6,785 nt of DNA, from the NCBI GenBank assembly GCA_963582685.1, contig CAUZSM010000097.1, positions 1 through 6,785 on the forward strand. Reading direction: 5' to 3'. Of this stretch, positions 1 through 5,487 are shown in pieces (the stretch's first letter is position 1; the number at the start of each line of letters is the position of its first letter). The translations under genes and the position numbers were made by a program. This stretch comes from CAUZSM01 sp963582685 (GTDB lineage: Archaea > Thermoplasmatota > Poseidoniia > Poseidoniales > Thalassarchaeaceae). The notes under the pieces are model-generated. The model ran no database searches. It had not been told where the DNA came from and saw only the letters and a program-made list of their open reading frames with translations.

Positions 1-1
1 A

Positions 2-790
2 CGTTCATTATGTGGCCCAGAATGGGCAGACTGGCCGCATTGTTGTGTTATCATCAAGCACACAAATGCTTGTGGCGTGGCCGTAAGCAGAGATAGCCAA
101 ACCGATGCTTGGAAAGACGCACTTGCAAGCGACCCGGAGTCTGCCTTTGGCTGTGTAATTGCATTCAGCACGCCTTTGACCATGGCAACTGCAGAGAGTA
201 TTGGTAACCATTTCGTAGAATGCCTAATTGCCCCCGGCTATGATGACGGCGTACTGGATTTGCTTTCTCAGAAAAAGAACCGCCGACTTCTAACATTGGC
301 CGAACTCACTCCGTTGGACATGTCGCTGCATTGGCGGCAAATCGATGGTGGCTGGCTTGCACAGAAGGAAGGGGCCCCAATCATTGATTGGGATTCGCCT
401 CAATGTGTGAGCAAAACACAAGCAGATGAAACCCTTCGCGATGTTTCACGATTTGGAGTGGCGATATGCGCACAGGTCAAGAGTAATTCAGTAATTTTCG
501 TGCAGCCTACAGATAGTGGATTTGCCACAGTCGGTATTGGGCCAGGCCAAACCAGTCGTGTCGAGGCAGTTCGCATCGCTGCCCGCCGTGCAGGCGAGCG
601 AGCCAAAGGCGCAGTGCTGGTCAGCGACGCATTTTTTCCATTCCGGGATGGGATTGACACCGCGCATGAAATTGGCATCACAGCAGTGGTTCAACCGGGC
701 GGCTCAATCCGTGACCAAGAGGTCATCGACGCTGCCGACGAGCACGGTATGACCATGTTATTCACTGGCATCCGTTTATTCCGTCACTGA
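2..790 (+). CDS. purH: PurH C-terminal part (AICAR transformylase domain), 5' truncated by window edge
   Basis: Bifunctional PurH transfers a formyl group from 10-formyl-THF to AICAR and then closes the ring to IMP, the last two steps of purine synthesis. Only the final 262 residues are here; the N-terminal IMP cyclohydrolase domain and the start of the transformylase domain lie before the window. The frame is already open at base 2, so the GTG at 77 is an internal Val codon and not a start. Visible family motifs: KHTNACGVA at residues 19-27 (the KHxNPCG active-site motif, with Ala in place of the usual Pro), a GIGPGQTSRVEAVRIA block, SDAFFPFRDG, VQPGGSIRD, and the typical terminal FTGIRLFRH. 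The length from the KH motif to the C-terminus matches full-length PurH proteins. Its TGA stop overlaps by 7 bases the stop end of the converging DUF454 gene. Many archaea use PurP/PurO instead, so this is a bacterial-type route. Confidence 0.95.
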   Translation, partial: RSLCGPEWADWPHCCVIIKHTNACGVAVSRDSQTDAWKDALASDPESAFGCVIAFSTPLTMATAESIGNHFVECLIAPGYDDGVLDLLSQKKNRRLLTLAELTPLDMSLHWRQIDGGWLAQKEGAPIIDWDSPQCVSKTQADETLRDVSRFGVAICAQVKSNSVIFVQPTDSGFATVGIGPGQTSRVEAVRIAARRAGERAKGAVLVSDAFFPFRDGIDTAHEIGITAVVQPGGSIRDQEVIDAADEHGMTMLFTGIRLFRH

Positions 791-1272
791 CGTGTTGGTA
801 CGCGTGTTCCTACATACCACATGCCGATAAGTCCGACCAACAGGATGGTCGCCGGACCAAATCCGGGGTCGGCACCATCCCAAGTAGACGGGTCCATCAT
901 CACCCCAGTGCCACGAACAGAGACTTCCCAAACGAAATAGGTTGAGAGTGATACCATCACCGCAATCATCGCGATTATGCTACGCTTGGCGTGTATTGGC
1001 AGGGTTTTTCCCGTTGCGTAATAATCGAACATCGTTTTGCCGAACCATTTGTTGGATAGAGTCCAACGGAATAGTCGCTCATTCGACAATGAGAATAGGA
1101 ACGCTGCCGGCACCGCCCATGACACAGTAGGCCACCCGGGGATTAGAATGCCGAGAAATGCGAATAGTAGGAAGATGGAGCCAAGGCCGGTGTACAGGCG
1201 TTTTTTGACAGAATCATTTGCGACCGAGTATTCCTCGACGATTTCATCGATGGTATCCAAATGCTTCCCCAC
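784..1272 (-). CDS. DUF454 (YbaN-like) small integral membrane protein
   Basis: The core matches the DUF454/YbaN pattern: a basic RLYTGLG entry (residues 25-31), a hydrophobic stretch broken by PGWPT (45-49, the family's PxxPT), a second hydrophobic stretch, an FRWTLSNKWFG segment, a short soluble loop ending in LPIHAKRS, and a helix of about 98-115. A further hydrophobic helix (141-154) lies near the C-terminus. The function of the family is unknown; it is an inner-membrane protein. I chose the GTG at 1272 because AGAGG lies 7 bases upstream and an AT-rich palindrome lies about 30-40 bases upstream. The same frame stays open to 1464, and a GTG at 1380 would give a 198-aa form that adds one CxxC pair; this longer start cannot be excluded. 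The gene converges with purH (stops overlap) and diverges from purN. No catalytic residues are recognisable. Confidence 0.8.
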   Translation of the reverse strand: MGKHLDTIDEIVEEYSVANDSVKKRLYTGLGSIFLLFAFLGILIPGWPTVSWAVPAAFLFSLSNERLFRWTLSNKWFGKTMFDYYATGKTLPIHAKRSIIAMIAVMVSLSTYFVWEVSVRGTGVMMDPSTWDGADPGFGPATILLVGLIGMWYVGTRVPTRQ

Positions 1273-1299
1273 ACCAAAGCCTCTGTTTTCTCCGCCCTC

Positions 1300-1316
1300 C
1301 CTTTTTGGTAAAAAGG
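1300..1316. promoter_or_regulatory. AT-rich palindrome in the DUF454/purN divergent region
   Basis: CCTTTTT and AAAAAGG form perfect 7-base arms around a GGT centre. The element lies 28-44 bases upstream of the GTG at 1272 on the minus strand, where an archaeal TATA box or an overlapping operator would sit. If the DUF454 gene instead starts at 1380, the element is inside its coding region. Role is inferred from position only. Confidence 0.3.
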
Positions 1317-1339
1317 AGCCTATTGGCGAGGCTGCGCAG

Positions 1340-1347
1340 GTTATACA
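1340..1347 (+). promoter_or_regulatory. Candidate TATA box for purN
   Basis: GTTATACA is the best TATA-like octamer upstream of purN. Archaeal transcription usually starts about 25 bases downstream, near 1370, which would leave a leader of about 30 bases before the ATG at 1401. No convincing purine-responsive operator or riboswitch was seen nearby. Confidence 0.3.
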
Positions 1348-1400
1348 GGGCGAATGCTCATTGAAGAGGGACTGCTGCACAGCATGTAGGGGTGCACCAC

Positions 1401-2072
1401 ATGTCTGACACCTTCCACCTTCCTCGGGTGGGTACTGCTGACCAACCCCTGCGCCTCGGGGTCCTCATTTCTGGTTCAGGCAGCGGAATGGAGGCATTAC
1501 TTCGACATCAGGCAGCAGCCCGTTTGGCCGGAGGTTGTTGCCACCAGACTGCAGTAGTCATCTCCAATGTTGCTGATGTAACGGGGCTTGCAAGAGCGAC
1601 TGAGCACGGTATTCCGGCTGAAGTCATCACATTGCCTGTGGGTGATAATCCGAGTGAACGCAGAGAAGCGCATGAGCAGGCCCTCCACATCCGACTATGC
1701 GAATTGGGTATAGAAGCGGTCATTCTATCGGGATATATGCGAATTCTCACCAATGGATTTGTTAGCAAATGGGAAGGGAGACTTCTCAATATTCATCCGA
1801 GTTTACTACCAGATTTTCCCGGTGCACACGCACATAGAGATGTGCTTGAAGTGGGAGTAGATACGACAGGTTGCACAGTTCATTTTGTCGATATGGGTGT
1901 TGATAGTGGCACTATCATTGCACAACGAGCGGTGCCTGTTGAGCCAGAGGACGATGAGGACTCACTCTCAGAGAGAGTGAAACAGGTAGAACACCGGTTA
2001 TATCCGATGGTGATCGACGCTTTTTGCGAGGGTCGATTGCAGATTACTAATGGTCAAGTGGAGATTGTCTGA
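1401..2072 (+). CDS. purN: Phosphoribosylglycinamide formyltransferase PurN
   Basis: PurN transfers a formyl group from 10-formyl-THF to GAR, the third step of purine synthesis. The Rossmann N-terminus LGVLISGSGSGMEALL matches the phosphate-binding entry of the family. LNIHPSLLPDFPG carries the catalytic Asn and His (equivalent to N106 and H108 of E. coli), and TVHFVDMGVDSGTIIAQ carries the Asp equivalent to D144. Length (223 aa) is slightly above the usual 190-215. The ATG at 1401 is preferred because a GGGGTG-type Shine-Dalgarno precedes it by 6 bases. A GTG at 1392 and a GTG at 1428 are also in frame, and the first 15-20 residues are not part of the conserved fold. The gene faces the same way as purH but is separated from it by the minus-strand DUF454 gene. 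Its last 26 bases overlap the end of mobA on the other strand. Confidence 0.95.
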   Translation: MSDTFHLPRVGTADQPLRLGVLISGSGSGMEALLRHQAAARLAGGCCHQTAVVISNVADVTGLARATEHGIPAEVITLPVGDNPSERREAHEQALHIRLCELGIEAVILSGYMRILTNGFVSKWEGRLLNIHPSLLPDFPGAHAHRDVLEVGVDTTGCTVHFVDMGVDSGTIIAQRAVPVEPEDDEDSLSERVKQVEHRLYPMVIDAFCEGRLQITNGQVEIV

Positions 2073-2697
2073 GGTCCTCCATTCGATTTACGTTAAGGAA
2101 ACAGGAGGGATTTATTCCCGCCTTCCGCCACTCATCCTCCTTGACTACTTGGTGTGGCACCCTGCGCATCACATCAACCAGACGCGCATCATTATCTGCT
2201 TCACTAAAAGCGGTGAGCAACGCTACCGGCTCAACCGCAGCGAGCAGAGGCTCAAGTCCATCAGCACCAGTTGAGCCGGGCGGAGCAGAACGGGGCAGCA
2301 CCAAACGGCAGCCAACATCGGGGAAGTTTGACCATAGTGTGTTAACCAATCTCGCATCTAACCAAGGCACATCACAAGGTGCGAGTTGCACTCTGTTCCA
2401 ATTGTTATCTACGCACCGCTGTAGTGCGGTAATCAAGCCGTGGCGACTACCCCGGTGTGGCGAGTCATCGAGAACGAATTCAATTTCGGTAAGATGGGAG
2501 AGGATACCTGCTAACCGGCTTCTCTGTTCCACATCGCGAACTGATATGAGTAGAGGCGAACATCCTGCATCACGCAAAACGTGCGCCACCCTTACGACCA
2601 TAGTCACCCCATCAACGAGCATAGTTGCCTTTTCCCGACCCATGCGAGTAGAAGCCCCTCCAGCAAGGATGACGCCTGCAATAGTCACGAGAATCAC
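2047..2697 (-). CDS. mobA: MobA-family molybdenum cofactor guanylyltransferase
   Basis: MobA joins GMP from GTP to molybdopterin to make the guanine dinucleotide cofactor. The 216-aa length and motifs fit: LAGGASTRMGREK (residues 11-23, nucleotide-binding loop with the signature RMG and Lys), LAPCDVPWLD (105-114, with metal-binding Asp109), GLEPLLA (147-153), and a terminal LNVNRMEDL (201-209) like the NxNTPEDL motif. The usual GPLAGI segment is altered to RGSRHGLI, so substrate preference (GTP or CTP, other cofactors) is not certain. The GTG start directly follows the TGA of the upstream gene, with no good Shine-Dalgarno, which suggests translational coupling; a GTG at 2688 is an alternative start. 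It is the last gene of a minus-strand operon and converges on purN with a 26-base overlap. No other molybdenum-cofactor genes are in view. Confidence 0.85.
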   Translation of the reverse strand: MILVTIAGVILAGGASTRMGREKATMLVDGVTMVVRVAHVLRDAGCSPLLISVRDVEQRSRLAGILSHLTEIEFVLDDSPHRGSRHGLITALQRCVDNNWNRVQLAPCDVPWLDARLVNTLWSNFPDVGCRLVLPRSAPPGSTGADGLEPLLAAVEPVALLTAFSEADNDARLVDVMRRVPHQVVKEDEWRKAGINPSCFLNVNRMEDLRQSPLDH

Positions 2698-2913
2698 TCA
2701 CTGCAGTTCAGCCAATTGTGCTATCGCACCATCTATCTCGGCTAGCAATTCGCGCGCCCGAGCCAGCAACGCATGTCTATCCCGCATAGTGCGGGCTTTA
2801 GGCAGCCATTGCATCAGTCGTCCAATATCCGCCGCATCTCTTGCCACGGTCCATTCAAGAACATCTTCGAGCACGGGGTCATCCGCTTCGAGGAAACTCT
2901 CAACCATAGCCAC
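2698..2913 (-). CDS. Short ORF, probable C-terminal part of the frameshifted AlkD-like protein
   Basis: This reads as a 71-aa protein from a GTG at 2913 (or an ATG at 2907), and neither start has a Shine-Dalgarno at proper distance. The frame is open without a start back to 2976, overlapping the end of the upstream 209-aa frame. The segment FLEADDPVLEDVLEWTVARD resembles the helix pair near the C-terminus of AlkD proteins (pattern: short strand of acidic residues, then a Trp-containing helix ending in R-D/E). The upstream ORF resembles the earlier part of the same fold, so the two are best read as one 296-aa product needing a +1 shift. Alternatively it is a separate small helical protein coupled to its neighbours: its TGA abuts the mobA GTG. 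The tail (about 40-71) is helical with a regular Ala/Leu pattern. Confidence 0.55.
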   Translation of the reverse strand: MAMVESFLEADDPVLEDVLEWTVARDAADIGRLMQWLPKARTMRDRHALLARARELLAEIDGAIAQLAELQ

Positions 2914-2959
2914 ACGTGTGTGCGTCCAATCCTTCAGCCCTTCGCTTCCATTGGCGATT

Positions 2960-3589
2960 TTACAGCAGTCTATCCCTTACTCTCCTGAGTAGAGAGTCGC
3001 CTTCTGGTAGTTCGATTGTGGTTAATTCAGCACTGATCTCATCTGGAATGGTAGCAACTGCACTTTTCCACTTTGAATGACAGCATAGCAGAGCTAGGTG
3101 AGCGAGGGTTCCTGCTTGATTGAACCATGAAAGCAGGATGTCATCGTCAGCGGAGGAGCGCCCAGCGCGCCCTGCTTCCTCAATGACAAGCAGCAAGGCT
3201 TCTGCTGGCTCAGTATTTCCCACCATTTCAGCAAGTAGTATCCACGATTCCGCATCAGAAAGGTCGCGCATATTAGCCATTAGTAGTGCTACAAGTGCGA
3301 CATCTTCGCGCCCATGACGATTCCATAGTGCTGGCACTAATTTGTGTAACTCACCTTCCTTTCCATCCGCCCCGGTTAGCAGCCAAGAGCATATTCTGCG
3401 TAGTATTTCATCTGGCGTTCCTAGGTGGAACGAATAGCCTCCCGCTTGGGCCAACCGGTCTGTTTGTGATTTTACCATCAGTGCCGGTACGCCAATGGGA
3501 TAAGCTTCGCGTACTTCGTTCAACAGTTTCTTGGAACTACGGTGACACGATGTTTTCAGTTCACGAAGGTGGTCATCGAGTGGGTCCAC
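2960..3589 (-). CDS. AlkD-like HEAT-repeat protein, N-terminal part (frame ends early)
   Basis: A 209-aa, largely helical protein starting at a GTG three bases after the stop of the TerB-like gene. The order of elements resembles the DNA alkylation repair AlkD family: an N-terminal segment with IGVPALMVK like the strand/helix where AlkD proteins have a G-V-P/T-x-R turn, then LVPALWNRHGREDVALVALL (84-103), similar to the LW...E.R..AL helix, then a Trp segment (115-124) and SWFNQAGTLAHLALLC (154-169), similar to the W...D..W.rRaa helix. The catalytic Asp of AlkD glycosylases is not evident (SWILLAEM where SWWDSVD is expected), so the enzyme may be inactive or divergent. The frame stops at TAA 2960-2962, before the last helices of the fold, which continue in another frame. 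Similarity is judged by eye; a generic HEAT-repeat scaffold is the main alternative. Confidence 0.6.
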   Translation of the reverse strand: MDPLDDHLRELKTSCHRSSKKLLNEVREAYPIGVPALMVKSQTDRLAQAGGYSFHLGTPDEILRRICSWLLTGADGKEGELHKLVPALWNRHGREDVALVALLMANMRDLSDAESWILLAEMVGNTEPAEALLLVIEEAGRAGRSSADDDILLSWFNQAGTLAHLALLCCHSKWKSAVATIPDEISAELTTIELPEGDSLLRRVRDRLL

Positions 3590-3592
3590 CCA

Positions 3593-4093
3593 TCAACGAC
3601 CCCCTTCTGGTTTGAGGGCTTCGAAGAAATCAGTGACTTGGTCAATGGCGTCGCCAAATCGGTCTCGTACCATATCGATGACATTCCTATCTACATACTC
3701 CTCTAGAACATTTATCAATTCCTCAATGACAACATCATGCTCTTCTGCTGAGATATCAAAGGTGTAGCGCATGTAAGCCACCACGATGTATTCATCCTCA
3801 CTTATTGACGCGTTCAGGAAAGCAGTTTCAAACAGCCGTGTATAGACATTCAATTGCTCCTTTCGTGAGAGGAATATATCTCCCTCAACCGATTCATTGG
3901 CTAATATTGCATCATAGATTTTTTTTGGCTCATCCGGTGCTAATTCAAGCAAACCAGCCAATTTGATGACTAGCCGTTTCTCTTCCCTAGTCAATTCCCC
4001 ATCACGAAGCATCAATGCCACGGCACCATGGAATATCTCCAACGTGCTGGGTACCTTACGGGCCATGCGATGCAACGCGCCGCCATCACACAT
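3593..4093 (-). CDS. TerB-like all-helical protein, function unknown
   Basis: This 166-aa acidic, helical protein contains two copies of a pattern typical of TerB-like domains (tellurite-resistance TerB fold): LMLRDGELTREEKRLVIKLA (28-47), then LELAPDE; and FLNASISEDEYIVVAYMRYTF (92-112), then DISAEE. In each, a short acidic turn precedes a helix, as in metal-binding TerB proteins. The C-terminus is a further amphipathic helix. There is no signal peptide or membrane segment, so it is probably cytosolic. It is the first gene of a minus-strand operon with the AlkD-like and MobA genes, and diverges from dnaG. ATGs at 4093 and 4066 both fit; neither has a Shine-Dalgarno, so leaderless translation is possible. 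TerB-like domains are found with DnaJ, kinase and stress proteins, so the fold does not give a specific job. Confidence 0.65.
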   Translation of the reverse strand: MCDGGALHRMARKVPSTLEIFHGAVALMLRDGELTREEKRLVIKLAGLLELAPDEPKKIYDAILANESVEGDIFLSRKEQLNVYTRLFETAFLNASISEDEYIVVAYMRYTFDISAEEHDVVIEELINVLEEYVDRNVIDMVRDRFGDAIDQVTDFFEALKPEGGR

Positions 4094-4101
4094 AGCGATT
4101 G

Positions 4102-4111
4102 GCTTTTTTAA
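4102..4111. promoter_or_regulatory. AT-rich element between the TerB-like gene and dnaG
   Basis: The tract GCTTTTTTAA (minus: TTAAAAAAGC) is the most TATA-like stretch in the divergent spacer. On the minus strand it lies about 36 bases from the ATG at 4066, giving a short leader. On the plus strand it would start a transcript near 4133, leaving a leader of about 155 bases before dnaG. Assignment is by position only. Confidence 0.25.
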
Positions 4112-4131
4112 GGCAGAATTGACGTTTTAGC

Positions 4132-4251
4132 AAGTCGGAGACTTCAAGAACCAATGCTGGGTCCGGTGTATTGCAGGAATCCCCTGGTCAAGTTCACTGG
4201 CGCTCCGGTGCCATCACTGTTCAAGACACCTACACTTCCCGAAGGGAAGTG
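4132..4251 (+). other. Run of potential hairpins in the dnaG leader
   Basis: Four successive inverted repeats read on the plus strand. AAGTC/GACTT sits around GGA (4132-4144). CAATGC/GTATTG (one G-U) encloses a 10-base loop (4152-4173). TGGCGC/GTGCCA (one G-U) encloses a UCCG loop closed by C-G, a UNCG tetraloop (4198-4213). CACTTCCC/GGGAAGTG gives a perfect 8-bp stem around GAA (4233-4251). The last lies 22 bases before the Shine-Dalgarno of dnaG. It matches no tRNA, 5S, SRP or RNase P pattern I recognise. It could be a structured 5' leader, a small RNA, or chance folding over a small ORF. Confidence 0.35.
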
Positions 4252-4252
4252 A
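4154..4252 (+). CDS. Possible small ORF (32 aa) upstream of dnaG
   Basis: An ATG at 4154 opens a 32-codon frame beginning MLGPVYCRNPLVKF and ending LPEGK before TGA at 4250. The frame is open further upstream to 4112 without a start codon. Third positions are rich in G and C, and the peptide is basic with several prolines. The possible ribosome site CGGAG is 13 bases from the ATG, too far to be good. The same bases carry several potential hairpins, so coding and structural readings compete. I recognise no family; it could also be the remnant of a longer gene. Confidence 0.2.
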   Translation: MLGPVYCRNPLVKFTGAPVPSLFKTPTLPEGK

Positions 4253-4273
4253 GTGGGCGAATACTGCGAAAGT

Positions 4274-4280
4274 AAGGAGG
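4274..4280 (+). promoter_or_regulatory. Strong Shine-Dalgarno of dnaG
   Basis: AAGGAGG is followed by seven A/C bases and then the ATG at 4288, close to ideal spacing. It fixes the dnaG start and is the clearest ribosome-binding site in the window. Confidence 0.85.
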
Positions 4281-4287
4281 AAAAAAC

Positions 4288-5481
4288 ATGAGCGATCAAA
4301 AAGCAAAGTACATGATAAAAGCCAGCATCAAGGCTGACGGCACCATCCAGAGAAAGGATGTTGTTGGGGCCATCTTTGGACAGACCGAAGGTCTGCTAGG
4401 GGAGGAACTACAGCTTAGACAACTGCAGAGAACCGGCCGCATAGGCCACGTTGACGTAGAACTAGAGAGTAAAAGGGGCAAAGTCTCAGGAGAGATTTCA
4501 CTGCCGAGCAGTTTGGACCAAGTGTCCACCGCTGTTATCGGCGCTGCCCTGGAAACAATCGAAAGAATTGGGCCGTGCAAAGCGACCATCAAGGTTCTCT
4601 TCATCGAGAACATCAGGTCTGCCAAGCGTGAGGTCGTTATCGACCGCGCCAAGACCTTGTTGCTTTCGATAATCAACGAAGGAGCGGCAGACAGCCAGAG
4701 CATCCTCGATGAGGTCCGTAGCGTACTCACATTGGGTACCGAGACCGTCATCGCAGGTATGACGGCGGGACCAAACGCACAGGAGAGTGACTCGATTATT
4801 ATCGTCGAAGGGCGCAATGATGTTCGTAACCTACTGAAGTATGGAATCAAGAACGGCATCGCAACGATGGGCGCTTCCATCAAGGAAGAATTGGTGGAAA
4901 TCGTGAAGAACAAGAAAACCGTCATCGCCTTCTGCGATGGAGATCGAGGCGGCCGACTACTGTTGATGGAAATATCAGGAATACTCGGCAAATCGTTGAC
5001 CCATGTGGCGTCTGCACCAGAATCACGTGAAGTCGAGCATCTTGAGGGCAAGGTCATCACCAAGTGCCTGAACCAAAAGGAGGCAGCCAGTAAAGCGGTT
5101 GCCCGTATCAAGTCACAACTCGCGAAGGACGACAAGGGGGCATCATCTAGTAAGTCTCGATCTAAGTCTGCGGCTTCAAACGGAGCAATAGTCACCGACG
5201 AAGTTCGAGAATGGGCATCTCACATGAGTGCACTGAAGAAGAATTACGCTGCAATGGTGCTCAGCGATGGTAGTCTGAGTGACGCGGTCGGTGCGAGCAA
5301 ACTCGCAGAGTATTCTGAGAGTATTGAAGGCGCCCAGTGTCTGCTTTACAATGGTAAGGTCACAGACCGAATCATGGAAATTGCAAGCCTAGGTGCTATT
5401 GAAGCAGTCATTGGCAGCACTGTTGGTGCCAAGGCAGTCGTGGATGGCGTCGCAGTCTATTCAATGACCGATATCAAGTGA
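4288..5481 (+). CDS. dnaG: Archaeal DnaG (TOPRIM primase-like exosome protein)
   Basis: Archaeal DnaG is related to bacterial primase only through the TOPRIM domain. It binds the archaeal RNA exosome (through Csl4) and has primase activity in vitro. Here 397 aa contain the expected parts: an N-terminal archaeal-specific region (about 1-165, beginning KYMIKASIKADGTIQRKDVVGAIFG after residue 7, including IFGQTEGLLG), the TOPRIM domain (about 168-250) with catalytic Glu174 in VEGRNDV and metal-binding Asp217 and Asp219 in CDGDRGG, a REVEHLEGKVITKCL segment (248-261) typical of the family, a Ser/Lys-rich linker (about 280-300), and a C-terminal domain (about 305-397) with LLYNGKVTDRIMEIA like the GVVFDGIITQRLVDIA motif. 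All TOPRIM acidic residues are present. The start is fixed by a strong Shine-Dalgarno. The TGA stop is embedded in GTGA, a usual start-stop overlap with a following gene. It diverges from the TerB-like gene. Confidence 0.95.
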   Translation: MSDQKAKYMIKASIKADGTIQRKDVVGAIFGQTEGLLGEELQLRQLQRTGRIGHVDVELESKRGKVSGEISLPSSLDQVSTAVIGAALETIERIGPCKATIKVLFIENIRSAKREVVIDRAKTLLLSIINEGAADSQSILDEVRSVLTLGTETVIAGMTAGPNAQESDSIIIVEGRNDVRNLLKYGIKNGIATMGASIKEELVEIVKNKKTVIAFCDGDRGGRLLLMEISGILGKSLTHVASAPESREVEHLEGKVITKCLNQKEAASKAVARIKSQLAKDDKGASSSKSRSKSAASNGAIVTDEVREWASHMSALKKNYAAMVLSDGSLSDAVGASKLAEYSESIEGAQCLLYNGKVTDRIMEIASLGAIEAVIGSTVGAKAVVDGVAVYSMTDIK

Positions 5482-5487
5482 GTTTGA

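Noticed and set aside
77..79. GTG as the start of a 237-aa PurH-like protein
   Set aside because: The frame is open upstream to the window edge and reads through the KHTNACG active-site motif, so this is an internal Val codon of a truncated gene.
1037..1408. Plus-strand open frame across the DUF454 gene
   Set aside because: It overlaps membrane segments of the DUF454 gene in antisense and shows no protein-like pattern.
2141..2992. 283-codon plus-strand open frame antisense to mobA and the AlkD-like gene
   Set aside because: Its product is a Ser/Arg/Thr-rich low-complexity string with no motif, while the opposite strand shows clear MobA motifs over the same bases.
4126..4260. tRNA or other classical RNA gene in the dnaG leader
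   Set aside because: GTTCAAGAC at 4219 resembles a T-loop, but the flanking bases do not pair as a T-stem and no acceptor stem exists; no 5S, SRP or RNase P landmarks were found.
4296..5195. 299-codon minus-strand open frame inside dnaG
   Set aside because: It is antisense to the conserved TOPRIM and N-terminal regions of dnaG and has a Ser/Leu-rich composition typical of a shadow frame.
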